DNA of 39,298 nucleotides, taken from NCBI GenBank assembly GCA_036897485.1, contig JAYMTF010000339.1, forward strand, positions 1 to 39,298, written 5' to 3'. The notes below the pieces were generated by a model. That model did not search any database, was not told the origin of the DNA, and saw only the letters and a list, made by a program, of their open reading frames with translations. The position numbers and the translations under genes were made by a program. Below are positions 11,301 through 22,791 of this stretch, in pieces. Each line of letters begins with the position of its first letter. Within the stretch, counting starts at the first letter, position 1. Source of the DNA: Pelargonium nanum (lineage: Eukaryota; Streptophyta; Magnoliopsida; Geraniales; Geraniaceae).

Positions 11301-12888
11301 CTATTTTGTCAGATTAAGAATGCTGTTTTTCGCCTGGGTCAGAGTTAGTTATAACGAATCTGTAAATTAAGTTCGCTTATACCATAGGAGACAGGACAAA
11401 CTTAGGAAAATGGCACTGTTGTTTTGTCTGAGTTATGTGCTCATGTTGACAAGTATTCGTTGCTTTAGAAATTTATGCTGGATAAGTACAGTTGAAACAT
11501 GGACTAAATTCAGATATCTGCAGTTTTAGAATGGCTCAAAGGCCAAACCATATAATTTATTCAGCTAGAAAAATCGCCATCACTAAACATCAAATGTAAT
11601 TTAAGGATTATCTACTGGCAATGAGATGGGAACACGTCTTCATGTATTATTGGTTGAGCATCTCTCATAGATCCCATGTACAAAGGATAGTTCTAGCTGT
11701 TCCTTTTGATTATGCTAATTGATGACAATAATGTAATTGTAGTTTTATTAATGCCTTTTATTGTCTGATAAACAGACCTCCAGCAAACTTGGTTTTCCAA
11801 TTTTGTACGGGGATGGATCACGTCCAGCAGTTTTGCAGTCTGCTGGCATCTCTTCTCCAAAAGCTGTCTTAGTCATGTACACAGGGAAGCAAAAGACAAT
11901 GGAGGCTGTTCAAAGACTTAGACTCGCCTTCCCTGCGGTAATGCTCTCTCTTGCACAAACACACGCACACGCCAGATGAGCATAATATGGTATTTGTGTC
12001 TAGAAGGAAAAACCATATAAGCAGGAAATAGGAACTATCTTTTTTTTCTTTTCTTTTTTTTTTCTTTTTTTTTGCTGATTGGGCTTGCCAGTTGCTTGTG
12101 GTTTCCATTTGTATGTTTTGTTCTATTTTCTTCATGGGTACATGGCTAATCTTACGTTCAACCAGATACCTATATATGCCAGAGCCGAAGACCTCAGGCA
12201 TCTGTTGGATTTGAAGCAAGCTGGTGCAACAGATGCTATATTAGAGAACGCCGAGGTATCAATTATCCAATTAATTAATATTTGTTCTGTTAGTAGAAAC
12301 TAGAAAATTCCCGCTAGATGGCCTGTGACTCCCCAACTCAATTTATAATATGTCCTTGCAGACAAGTTTGCAGCTTGGTTCTAAGCTCTTGAAAGGGCTT
12401 GGTGTTATGTCTGATGATGTGGCCTTTCTGCGTCAACTTGTTCGTGACTCCATGGAGCTACAAGCTCAAGATACTGGTAACTTCACCGATGAGACCAAAA
12501 TGGATGCTATGAGACCAATGCAGGTACTTTCAATTACTAGTCATTTTTCTACATGCGGATTCTCTCTTGGCCTCTGGCATTAGCTCACTTTCTCGATTTT
12601 TGCATTTAGAAACATATTATTTTCTTGATAAACCTTATCAGCTGACTCAATCAACTGACTCGTGATTCTGTCCATAAGGTGCGAGTTGGAGACATTATCA
12701 GGTCCGACGATGGGGACATATTATCATCAGGGAACAAGACAGAGGAACAAATGGTGCAAAATGGTGCATTCCAAGATCCCGAGGATTTAAATGGAAAGGG
12801 TGTTCTATACTGTGACCTGGATCCAGAAAACAACATCCCGGTCAAAAGTGAAGACATGGTAGCAACTACTGAGGAATCTAGGTCTTGA
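4646..12888 (+). CDS. KEA3: Chloroplast K+ efflux antiporter with KTN domain, KEA3 type
   Basis: A thylakoid K+/H+ antiporter that, from work on Arabidopsis KEA3, exports lumenal protons and relaxes photoprotection when light falls. Nineteen exons: 4646-4684, 5280-5681, 5906-6007, 6291-6371, 7241-7342, 8118-8195, 8404-8472, 8649-8699, 8838-8951, 9075-9176, 9273-9407, 10063-10244, 10338-10470, 10998-11069, 11153-11254, 11776-11937, 12166-12255, 12362-12523, 12679-12888. They encode 795 aa, near the family's ~780. A Cys/Arg/Ser-rich leader of ~110 residues fits plastid targeting. The CPA2 exchanger domain runs from ~120 to 520, with the ion-binding Gln-Asp pair at Q291/D292, [15 protein letters not shown], and [16 protein letters not shown]. 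The KTN domain spans ~543-690, but its glycine motif is degenerate (G548, N550, S553). The tail of ~70 residues is polar and acidic. The ATG at 4646 is the first in frame, in the context CCACCATGT; the frame is open further upstream without ATG. One donor, ACG/GTTTGA at 9177, is weak. Confidence 0.93.
7786..7810. repeat. Stowaway-like MITE terminus in KEA3 intron 5
   Basis: After TA, the sequence CTCCTTCCGTCCCAAAATAA matches the end of Stowaway MITEs well. No convincing partner end was found before exon 6, so the element is either truncated or strongly diverged. Confidence 0.4.
8251..8309. repeat. (CT)n(CA)n compound microsatellite in KEA3 intron 6
   Basis: About ten CT units run straight into about fourteen CA units, followed by TA(CA)4. 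It lies just downstream of exon 6. Such compound tracts are often length-polymorphic. Confidence 0.9.
9865..9883. repeat. (TG)n microsatellite in KEA3 intron 11
   Basis: About nine TG units in the 655-base intron between exons 11 and 12. The rest of that intron shows nothing notable. Confidence 0.8.
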
Positions 12889-13317
12889 AGCATTGTTCTT
12901 TGTCTCTGAAAATCATTGCTCTTGCTCTCGGGCCTTCGCCGTACGGATTTCCAGGAGGTCTCGATGCACAACTGTGATCAGTTGAGCTGTCTTTGAGTCC
13001 ATCTAACAAATAATGTATATGTGCGCTACAGAAGAAGACAAGTTTCAGAAAAGAGGTGTTTGAGAGTACAAAAAAGCTACTTACATGGTTGAATCAATGT
13101 GATGTGTAAATTGCAATGTTATGTATGTTGTTGAGATTGGTTATAAAGTAGCCACAACAACCTTGTTGTAACAGTTGACAAACTGAAGCTTCACACAAGG
13201 TTGCAATTCTTTTGAAACTACATTCTGTATTTGATAAGAATTTACTTACTTTGAATTTTTTTTTTGTTTTTACTTGTATGGATCTTTATTTTGTTTTTTT
13301 GGCTCTTCTAAAAAGAC
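12889..13317. other. KEA3 3' UTR and intergenic DNA
   Basis: No ORF or known element is supported. The KEA3 transcript probably ends within the first 300 bases of this stretch. Confidence 0.5.
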
Positions 13318-13550
13318 GAGTTCATACCCAGTGGTAATGGTGCAGTTGGCTACACATATTGCATGAGTGGGAAGAACGTTTGTATTCGATCCCCGTTCAA
13401 CACACCTCTGCGGAGAGGGATGAACTTTGACTGTGACATATCTTCGAATGAGGATTAGTCTGGGTGTGGTAAAACAGTTTAGAGATGCCAACAACGAGTT
13501 TACGGGTCCGCTCATGAATCTCATGGTTTAAACCAAATAAAAAAAAGAAA
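13318..13550 (+). mobile_element. tRNA-derived SINE, first of two
   Basis: An A-box-like CCCAGTGGTAATGG at 13328-13341 is followed by a B-box-like TATTCGATCCCC at 13383-13394, the spacing of a tRNA-type internal Pol III promoter. About 230 bases in all, ending in GGTTTAAACC and an A-rich tail (13540-13550). Total length, promoter boxes and tail are those of a plant SINE. A target-site duplication is not clear. It also shares short pieces with the next element, around GATTAGTC and the AAACC-A-rich end, so the two may be distant relatives. Confidence 0.6.
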
Positions 13551-13797
13551 ATGAGTCTATTATCTACTAAGCGTTGAGTCAACTGGCAAGAGGTTGTTCC
13601 AGCTTAACTTCAGTTTCAGGTCTCGAGTTTGAGACTCATAGAATGCAGCTGCGTTTGGTACACCCTTACAATTCCACGTTCTCGACTTGAATAATGACTA
13701 GTCTACATGCAATTTGGCTGAAAAGTGTTGTTCCCGTGCTGATCGCTGACCTACTTCACCTCGTGGTCCAAACCCAAAAAAAAGATGACTCTATAAT
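13551..13797 (+). mobile_element. tRNA-derived SINE, second copy, with target-site duplication
   Basis: The element body is 13564-13784. An A-box-like GAGTCAACTGGCAAG at 13576-13590 and a B-box-like GGTCTCGAGTTTGAGAC at 13619-13635 mark a tRNA-type promoter. It ends in CCAAACCC and a run of A. The flanking 13-mers ATGAGTCTATTAT (13551-13563) and ATGACTCTATAAT (13785-13797) differ at two positions and look like an aged target-site duplication. The insertion was therefore into the A-rich tail end of the first SINE. Confidence 0.65.
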
Positions 13798-14277
13798 CAT
13801 ATTTATCTGTTATCCAAGAAAGTGATTATTGACATATGGATTGACTCAAGCCCCTATCTTTTTGGGTTCAATAGTTATCTGTTACCATTGTGATTCTCAT
13901 CTTTGAAGACTCCCAATCACATCCAACTGGGCTCCACCCACCCACTGCTGACATGTCGAAACCTCATTGGCCTTCAACATGCGTTGTTGACACGTGGAGG
14001 ACACAGATCAGCAAGAACCAAACTGTTCAGTGCCAGTGAAAACACAGTATCATCATCATCATTTTATTAGTTATAATAATGGTTAAAGAAAAAGGAATCA
14101 TTTGGAAGAATTAGAATATTTGTTGCAACCAATTTATCTGACGAAATTGAAAACAAATATCGTTGGTTTATCAATCCCTATAAAAAAGCAACAGCAAAAA
14201 AGCAAAATTTGAAAGTAAAATTGTGTTTTACGGAAGCTGACATAAACCTAAGCCAATCGCAACATCGTCGTCTTGCG
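13798..14277. other. Promoter region of the Spinster-like gene
   Basis: A G-box CACGTGG lies at 13991-13997 and a TATA box (TATAAAAA) at 14179-14186, the latter about 95 bases before the ATG. No ORF is supported. Confidence 0.55.
14179..14186 (+). promoter_or_regulatory. TATA box of the Spinster-like gene
   Basis: TATAAAAA after CCC, a canonical plant TATA context. It predicts transcription from about 14210, giving a 5' UTR of roughly 65 bases. Confidence 0.6.
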
Positions 14278-17200
14278 ATGGAGGCTGCACCCAAAGATCC
14301 CAACCCTCCGCCGGAGCCAACCACCGCATTGTCAGCTCGCAACCCTTCATGGTTCACTCCAAAAAGGTAGCTTTTTTTTTTTCCTTTTTTTTTCAACTGT
14401 TTGTGTACTGAGAATATGTGGGTAGTGAAGGACATGGAATCTAGATTCTGGAAAATATGAGTTTCTGGCATCTGGGTTTCTGCTACAGAGTGATCTGATC
14501 AGTGAATTTTTCGTTTTTTTTTTGGCTGCTACTAGATGGGAAAATTGGGTGTTGTTGGAGCTATGGTTTGGTTAGCGTTAGAGTATAGAAAATTACTGGA
14601 GACAGAGATCGAATGTGAAAATTCTGTAAAGGGACTAAAATTGGACGTATTGTTAACTGAAGCAATTGGCTTAATTGGGTTAAATTCGTTATTTGTTTTT
14701 CTGTTTTTTTTTCGTTGTTTAGTAAACGTGTAACAAGAAGAGGAAAAAAAGTTTGTTTTGTTTTATTTGTCCCCTGGTTCTAAACTTTCATTGGGATAGA
14801 TTGAATTTCAAAATTTAAGTTCAAAGTGCATTTAATTAGTTTTTTTAGAGATCTATTGAAGATAAAGTTTAAGAGCAATTTCTAGTTTTTGCTTATATGG
14901 AGGGTCTGTTGTGATTTTTTTTTTTTTTTGGGAGTCACTTGTCTTGTTTAATGGAGGGAAAAGATTGATAAGGTTTGAGGTCAACATTGTGGTTAGATTT
15001 TCAGAATATTAGACATTTTAGCAGGATGAGAAAGGATAATAAGGAAAATGAATGTCATTTCAGTTAGTAGAAGATGCCATATGGTATTTAGCTTTTGTAG
15101 GTTTGCTCTGTTTTTGCATTTTGTTTTCCCAAAGCTTCTTGTTTATCTATTTTGTAATCCAAAATATTAACTTGTTGTTTGTATGCAAAATGTTTGACCT
15201 ACTACAACAGATGATATTTCCTTAATTATGATGCTATTTCTTTTGTGTACTCTAGCCTTATTTAAACTTCTTGTCTTATCTAACTTGTTTGTGTGCAAAA
15301 TGTTTGACCTACTACAACAGATGATATTTCCTTAGTTATGATGCTTTTTCTTTTGTGTACTCTAGTCTTATTTAAACTTCTTGATGTTATTTTTGCAGGC
15401 TGCTAGTTATATTCTGTTTCATTAATTTGATAAATTACTTGGATCGAGGAGCAATCGCTAGTAATGGTGTGAATGGGAGTCGCAAAATTTGCAGTGGTGG
15501 TAAATGCAAAGGAGGTGGTGGAATACAGTAAGTCTTGAAAGTTGTTCATTTGAAACTGCAAAACTAATCTTCCTGCTATGGATTTAGATTATTCCCTCAT
15601 GTGCAAAGAAGTGAAAAGGTTCATATTATTTATTATAAATCTAACCGTGTAGTCAAAAGATTCAGAACTGTTAGTTTTGAAACAGAATGGGTACTAAACT
15701 TGAAACTAAGATTTAAATTTGAATTTTCTTGTTTGTTTTCTCGTCTATAGTTTTTACAGAGTAGAGATAGTGCGTCATAATGCGCGCAGCTCTGAGTAAT
15801 TGATGTTATGCTGGGGCATATTCAAATCTAGAAAAAGCATATGCTAGTTAACTTGCATGTCCTACCTGCTTTAAGTCCTATGATATTCACGTTTGTTTAT
15901 TCTAAACCAGTTTTTGACATGAATTGTGCAGGATACTCATCTTTCTGAAACTCTTTCCTTCATTTTCAGGATTAAATCTCGTATCTTTAACTTTGTCGAC
16001 TAATTATAGTTTCTTGTTTCAATAGGGGGACATTTAATTTAAGCAATTTTGAAGATGGAGTTCTATCATCTGCTTTCATGGTTGGACTTCTTGTGGCTTC
16101 TCCCCTATTTGCAACATTAGCAAAGAGGTTTTTTCTTTTTCTCTATCTATTTTCTCTCTCATTATCTTAGATATGATTAACGATTTCGCCATACTCATGG
16201 GTTTATGTATGAACTCTGGCAGCTTTAATCCATTCAGGCTTATTGGAGTTGGATTGTCATTTTGGACCATTGCTATAATTGGCTGTGGTTGTTCATTTAG
16301 TTTTTGGTTTATTGCACTCTGTCGCATGTAAGTATAATACCTTCAATTCATGGTCTTTGAATACTTCATACATGGCTATGTAATCAATAAGAATTTTATG
16401 CTGATTTCATTTGTTAAGAATTTTATGCTGATTTCATTTGTTATAAATCTGTTGTGGCTAATTCTAGGTTGGTTGGTGTTGGTGAAGCTTCGTTTATAAG
16501 CCTTGCAGCACCATTCATTGATGATAATGCCCCTGTCCCAAAGGTTTTGTTTCTTTATCCTTGATATATTGGATTGCATGGCTTTTGCTGACTCTTGTTT
16601 CATTATTTAAGGCATCTATGATCTTCTACATTTCTCATGATTGGTATACTTATCCTGAGGCTAGAACTCTTGGCAGATTGGTTACTAATTCTTTAGAGCT
16701 TTTCACCATTTTCTTGATGTATGGGTTTGTCAAAATTGTTCTGTCTGGCCCAATCATTCGGCTTCAAAAAGGAGGGTAGTTCTCATCCCTGAACTTGATG
16801 CAGGTGGGAATCAGGGAATAAAATCCAGGTTTTTATTTATTTTGTAAAACCTGATGTAGAAGTTTTAAATCTCTCTAAAAATTCCTCCCCACCCCCCTCT
16901 TGTTGTTTCATATATACTCAAAACTACTTTCTCATTGTAACAAATGAATGTTTCTAGCACTTTGGACACCTGGAATTCTGAAACCTAATTTATAGGAACC
17001 AACTGATGGATTCTAAAGAGTTTTTAAGTGTGTGTGCGTAAACCACTATATTAAGTTGTGCTATTTTCCAATGTGGGATAGAGTTGATCCATTGACAGTG
17101 AGTGTGGGAGTGATCTATCTTTCATCTTTTGCAAGGAGACCCACCTTGGCCCATCTTCTGACTCTATCGTTATTCTAGCTTTGAGCCACTTTCCTGGAGC

Positions 17201-20200
17201 TATGATGTAATTGTCAAAATTGAAGTCATGAGTTCGGATATATGCTTTATAGGCAATGCATGCCGGCTTAATTTTTATTTTTTGGTTCGGGTTTAATTTT
17301 CTTTTTGTGTGTATTTTGTATTATTATTTCATGCACACTTTGATGTTCTATGAAAATTTCATGACTTTTATGTTATTTCTGCTCTTTCATTCATCACTAA
17401 ACAGTAACTGCTCAATGTGACTATGGGGTTTCTATCAGCTGTGAAGTTTGTATTTATCTTCGAGAGAAGTTTATATTTTATTTTTATTTTTCTTTCAGAA
17501 AACATTTTGGTTGTCAATATTTTACATGTGTATGCCAGCTGGGTATGCAATCGGCTACATGTACGGTGGAGTGGTAAGTCTAAGAAACATAAATGACTGA
17601 TCGGCTTTTAAATGTACTTCAGTCATTTTCCTACTTTTATGCTTATTTGGATTGACCAAACTAGAATACGATTTTATCTAAATTTGACAGGTTGGAAACA
17701 ATCTCAATTGGCGAATTGCATTCTGGGGGGAGGCAATATTGATGCTACCATTTGTGATTCTGTGTTTTGTGATTAAACCTTTGCGCTTGAAAGGTGGATA
17801 TTTTTTCATGTTGATCTTTTGTGATGTTGCAAGCATTTCTGGATGTGCTTCTAAATAATTTACGAACATAGGTTTTGGATCTGCTGTATCCCCCAAATCA
17901 CTGGATGCTGTTGAGAAAACTGTCCCAGAAGCTCAAGGTACTGCTTTAAAAATTCAAAACAATGAAGATTCATATGTTGTGCAAACTTCCGTTGCCAAAT
18001 ATAAATACTAGACAAATCATCTTTAAAGTATTATAAGCATAGCATTACTGCACAAGCTTGCAACTTTATTCCCATGTGTTATAAACTTTGTGATTCAGGT
18101 TAAGTATTTATGATGCATAATCTAAACACTGAGTTGGTTTATGCAATTATCAGTATTGCAATATATATTACTTGCAAGCCCAAAAAGAAAAAAAAAATCT
18201 AAAATATTATGAAACTATGCTATTTATAGTTTAACTTGTCATGATTTATAATTATTTTTGGCACTGTTCTTAGTCCCTGCAATAGGTCTTTCCTTTATTT
18301 GTTGCTTTTTAATAATTAATAGGCATATGTTCATGCAATCTTGCTTGTAATAATTGTAATTAGTTGCTCTTTTCATTACAGAGGTTTCAGATGTTAAAGG
18401 TGGTGTGCCAAAGGTAGAGTCCAACGATGAAAGGTTAACTAAACCTTCTATGTGAGACTCTCATATCCTTCAGCTCAATTCATATATATATGGATACCTT
18501 TGACCTTTCAACAATGCAATTTTTTTTAACCAGATGCTTCTAGCTAGTTTTTGTTTGTATCATGAAAACTTTTTTTCTTTTTTTTTATATTAGGTTATCT
18601 GTAAGGCAATATCCTCTGATTAAGCCCCTGCACAGCTGCATCTTTCTCACTACTTTTCACCCATGTCTTTAATGAATCCATCTTACCATTATAACAATCT
18701 TTCATTCCCTCAACTGGTGATACCATTGGCTTTATAACAATTGGTAATCTACCCTAAAAAAAACAATTGGTAATCTAGTGGTCATCTGTATAGGCAAAAC
18801 TCTTGACTTCACTTAATCCAAAACTCTGATCTTTGTACAATGTCCTCTTCAATCTCATCCTCTGCTTAATCAATTTGAGAAAGCAAAATATACTTTTTGA
18901 GTACGCTACCACTCTAACAGCCTACATTCTTATGCATCATTAGTGCTAGACCACTCTGACTTTCAACAAAAATTGCATGTATCCTTAATGCATATTCTCC
19001 AAGCATATTGTAATCGAGTTGATTTATTGAACTCCAGTGAATAGCTAGGAAGCCCTAAATAGTATTTCACTTTACACTGTTAAGATCGACCCTTACTGTA
19101 GTTCCACCAAGTATGGTTATATTCTCATCAAACGGCAGACACTAGTGAACTGATCCTATAAAGTTCATCTTAACCCAAAACAGGAGATTAGAGCTAAATT
19201 GCTGATCCTGCTGTCAGCCTCCGCCCCGGATTGAAACTAACTTCAGTTTTGACTCTTGAGCAGTGGATTACTTATTGATGGATCTCCTTCCATGTTACCT
19301 AGATCCAATTACAGTCCAACATTTTTGCATGAATGCTATCCTTATTAAGCAGTCTTCCTTTTCATATATGCATCAATTTCAACTTCCCGGGTTACCTACA
19401 TTTCCATTGCTTTCCACTTCCTGTTGCAAGCCTATATTATTCGAAATGTTGACATAATGTTTAATTTTATATTTATGAGTGATTATACTGGCTTGTTATT
19501 ATATGCAGATCAAAAAGTGCACCCAAGATCTCTGCCTTTTCAAGATTTATGAAAGATATGAAAATTCTTTTGCTGGAAAAGGTTTTTATCATAAATGTTC
19601 TAGGTATTTTTATCATCCTCGGCCTACCAGCTTTTGTTTCAGTTATTATTAGGACTTTCATGTATAGCATTATGAATGAAGTCTTGATGCTTCTTGCTAT
19701 GTTTATTTTGCCAGGTATCTATATTTTAATCATCTCTTTTCTAAATGGATGTTTCAGGTTATATATGCTACAACTTTGTCATTGGTGCATATTCATACTG
19801 GGGCCCAAAGGCCGGTTATAATATTTATAATATGGTAAGTGCTTGCCGGCAATATGAAAATGACAATGGTAACTCATATCCTTTCTTATCTTTTTTGGTC
19901 AACAACAAAGTTGAGCTTACCTCTTCCCTACCATCCCACCCAAACCCAGTAGGTTTGAAATCGATATCTCCATTATAGAAGTCTGAGACTCGAACCATGA
20001 GGGTGTAGCATTGGTTCAAATATTATATACTTTGAATATTAGTGTGTTCGCCTTTCATTTCATTCACCTCAGTTTTAAAAGACTCTTATTCTGTAAACTG
20101 GTACGTCATTTTGCAGAAGAATCCAGATTTACTCTTTGGAGGTGTTACAGTTGTGTGTGGTATTTTGGGCACAATAGCTGGAGGTTATGCTCTGGATTAT

Positions 20201-21393
20201 ATAAATTCCACTCTTTCCAATGCTTTTAAGGTAAAAACTAACTTTAAAGGATTGAATGATATACACGAGTTTATTGCTAGTCTACGATGATCAATGATAT
20301 ACCCTCACTGTGACTTTGTCACTGACCTCCTTATTTGCAATTGTGGCAGCTTCTCTCCATCGCAACATTATTGGGGGGAATTTTTTGCTTCGCTGCATTT
20401 TGCTTTAAGAATTTGTATGTTTTCCTGGGGCTTTTCGTAATGGGCGAACTACTTTTGTTTGCTACTCAGGTAACTTTATAGTTGAAGAAACTATTATCTC
20501 TTATTTGAAGCTTTATAATTCATTGTTGCGTATCAGACAATTTGTAAATGATAAGTTCAAAGCAAAAACCTTTTAGGTAGGACTGAATATGTAGGCTCTT
20601 ATGTAATGTCAAGCTTAAGATAACATATAGCAGTGCTGTTCTGAATGTGTTTGATTTGATCATCAAGTGTCAGAAAAGTTGTGCTTCTTTTCTCTAGTTT
20701 TATCAATGTAGCTGTTTTATGAATCTCATCAAATGCCATATATTCAAAGACCTTGCTCTACATCAACTTTATATGTTTGCCTTTGCAGGGCCCTGTCAAT
20801 TATGTATGTCTCCATTGTGTTAAACCGAGTTTGAGACCACTGTCTATGGCAATATCAACTGTTGCAATACACATCTTCGGTGATGTACCTTCCTCGCCAC
20901 TTTTTGGCGTTCTCCAGGTTCACCTCAACAATTACATTTTTTTCTTCTTCTTTGCAAGTAGTAAAACGCTAATTTTTTCATCAACTCATCAATTTCTGAT
21001 GGTTCTGCTCTTCTGATATCCTGCAGGATCGTACCCACAACTGGAGATTGTCAACTCTTATCTTAACTACTATATTCCTTCCAGCAGCCATATTTTGGTT
21101 CATTGGTATGCTTCAGTTTTGCACTTCTGTTATTTACATTCAGCAACATAGTTCTATGCATGATGAACTTGAAATGATGAGCTCAAATTGTAAACCTTGT
21201 CTTGTCAACATGAATTTAAATGATGTTTTTGTGATCATGTATATTTGCAGGGATATTTTTCCGCAGCGTGGACAGATTTAATGAGGAAGATGATGACGAA
21301 GAGGGTGAAGTCATTACTGTTGACATGTCAAAAACAACAAGCTTGGTTGAAGAAAAAACTGAGGAAAAGAAAGAAACTTACGGGGAACCATGA
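14278..21393 (+). CDS. Spinster-like major facilitator (putative sphingolipid transporter)
   Basis: Membrane transporter of the Spinster branch of the MFS; animal Spns2 exports sphingosine-1-phosphate, while plant substrates are not established. Sixteen exons: 14278-14366, 15399-15527, 16026-16127, 16223-16327, 16468-16543, 17499-17573, 17691-17793, 17872-17937, 18382-18451, 19509-19603, 19758-19834, 20117-20230, 20350-20469, 20789-20917, 21027-21105, 21251-21393. They encode 523 aa, slightly longer than the ~490-510 usual in Arabidopsis. Visible marks are NYLDR at 42-46 in helix 1, a loop with two Cys, NFEDG and RMLVGVGEASF, a polar central loop at ~225-295 between two blocks of hydrophobic helices, and WRLSTLI near the end. 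The C-tail is strongly acidic (Glu/Asp run) and then Lys/Glu-rich, so cytosolic. Donors after exons 3 and 5 (GTTTTT, GTTTTG) are weak. Which of the plant SPNS1-3 paralogues it matches cannot be decided here. Confidence 0.9.
15181..15382. repeat. Imperfect tandem duplication, 110-base period, in Spinster intron 1
   Basis: The segments 15181-15272 and 15291-15382 are near-identical, differing at only a handful of positions, and share a 110-base offset. The second copy ends only 16 bases before the exon 2 acceptor, so the duplication brought an extra pyrimidine-rich tract close to the splice site. Confidence 0.9.
16389..16442. repeat. Two perfect 27-base tandem units in Spinster intron 4
   Basis: The unit starting AAGAATTTTATGC occurs at 16389-16415 and 16416-16442, about 25 bases before the exon 5 acceptor. 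The perfect match points to a recent slippage event. Confidence 0.9.
16544..17498. other. Spinster intron 5
   Basis: A 955-base intron with a T-rich sequence and no coding signal. It contains a weak B-box-like GAGTTCGGA near 17230 but no matching A-box, so no element is called. Confidence 0.4.
18452..19508. other. Spinster intron 9
   Basis: The longest intron between recognised late exons of the transporter (1057 bases). A short direct repeat ACAATTGGTAATCTA occurs twice near 18737-18776. No ORF or transposon is recognised. Confidence 0.4.
19891..20020 (-). mobile_element. Probable SINE remnant, antisense, in Spinster intron 11
   Basis: Read on the minus strand, GGTTCGAGTC (19987-19996) matches a Pol III B-box, and about 100 bases later the segment ends in GTTGTTGACC followed by A and T runs. 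The A-box region is weak, so this is either a 5'-eroded SINE or a chance match. Confidence 0.4.
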
Positions 21394-22560
21394 ATCTAAA
21401 CAAAATGTGTTTTATTCAATTTGCTTCATTTTTAGTTCTTAGATATTAGGCTTCTTTACTTGTGTAAATGAGAATCTTCCTGCTGTAACTAGATTTTGTT
21501 TAGTTAGTAATAATTGAAATGCCCATTTTTTTAGTATATAAGAAAACTGTGTTCTTGTTCTGTTAATTTTAACAGCTTCTTGACTATTTATCATTAACTG
21601 GATGTATCCATAAAAATAGTATTTTTTGAGGAAATAATAATTTTTATAGACTTAATTACGAATCAAATACTATAGTAACTTGATTCGCCGATCTCGAATG
21701 TTCATACGAATACGATCGACCAATTGTCACATCGTTGGTTGAGATATTGACTACAATAGTGAAAAAAACAAACTCGCTCTTGCTCTCTTCATCATCTGAT
21801 GTGCAATAGTACTCTCAAGCAAAACACTCATAAAACTAACAAGGTTACTAGAACACGGTTCAAAACAGAAAAACATGAAAAGAGTCATTCTATCTGTATT
21901 AAACATATTATCACAACTAGCATACAATGAATGTGAAGATGATAACGCGGCGTCTGAAAAGCATATAGAATATGAGGAGCCAATGATAAATGCAACGGAA
22001 GAACAAGTCTAATCAAGTTGAAACTGTGTTTATTCAATACGTAATGCAAGTAAGAAAAGATTGAACTAACTGTCTATAAAAAAAAGAAGGTTCAAGAAAA
22101 AAAATTGGACGAAAAACTGGAGAAGAGGGTATCTAAATGAGAGAATTTTAACTTAAAAATGATTTTTATTTAACCAATGGATATTAAAAAAAAATCATAG
22201 ATCACACGCTCACACCACAGTGAAGTACGTGTCACACACCCACCACCCTGTGTCAGTCTTGCTCTTGCCAAAAACAACGGCTCTGTCTCAAAACAAGTGG
22301 CCAGCAATGATCCACTGCATCCAATCCCACAACTGATCAAATTTCCAGCCATTGATTTGCTCCAAACCACAAAAAGTCAAAACCACCAAAGATCAAACCC
22401 AGCAACCCAAAGCCCACTGTTTGTTTTCTTGTTTAGGATCATATGAGTGATTCATGTCTATCTCTTTGTTTGATTTGTGTATAAAAATAATCAAAGCTTC
22501 ATTTTTTATAAACACCCACATCTCTATAATCTCTGTTCTTCACATTTTTGTGGTATAGCC
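21394..22560. other. Intergenic DNA and promoter of the small gene
   Basis: AT-rich without supported ORFs. An ACGTGTC (ABRE-like) motif lies at about 22227-22233 and a TATA box (TATAAAAA) at 22480-22487, about 75 bases before the ATG at 22561. Confidence 0.5.
22480..22487 (+). promoter_or_regulatory. TATA box of the 76-aa gene
   Basis: TATAAAAA in the context TTGTG/TATAAAAATAATC. The distance to the ATG (about 75 bases) allows a 5' UTR of roughly 45 bases. It supports a real transcription unit for the small ORF. Confidence 0.6.
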
Positions 22561-22791
22561 ATGGCACCTACTGCTGCAATGCTAACACTGTCTCACTCCC
22601 ATCATCTCCATCTCCAATCACCACCTTCTTCTGATTCAGATGTGAAGCTCTCATCAATGGTGAAATGGGTTTTGGGGAAAAAACCCATTTTCTTCAAGGG
22701 AAGAGCTGATCATCATGATCATGCTACTTCGGCTTCTGATCATGTTTCAATGGAGAAGAGCTTTGAGGAAGCCTTGTACCTCAGCTACTGA
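22561..22791 (+). CDS. Unrecognised small intronless protein, 76 aa
   Basis: I do not recognise a family. The start context GCCATGGCA is a strong plant initiation site, and a TATA box sits in the right place upstream. The protein has a His/Ser-rich N-terminal third, a compact basic and hydrophobic core (SSMVKWVLGKKPIFFKG, ~31-47), a second short His/Asp-rich patch (about residues 50-60), and an acidic amphipathic end finishing in EEALYLSY. There is no signal peptide or clear membrane helix. The basic core and the C-terminal block look like the parts under selection. It lies 1.2 kb from the Spinster-like gene and tail to tail with GTE copy 1. A long T-rich tract follows the stop and is probably 3' UTR. 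Function is unknown. Confidence 0.7.
   Translation: MAPTAAMLTLSHSHHLHLQSPPSSDSDVKLSSMVKWVLGKKPIFFKGRADHHDHATSASDHVSMEKSFEEALYLSY

Noticed and set aside
13318..13400. Possible tRNA gene, from its A- and B-box-like sequences
   Set aside because: The region does not fold into a cloverleaf by eye and continues into a SINE body with an A-rich tail, so it is a tRNA-derived retroposon.
17020..17290. Possible further SINE in Spinster intron 5
   Set aside because: Only one weak B-box-like match (GAGTTCGGA); no A-box, tail or target-site duplication.
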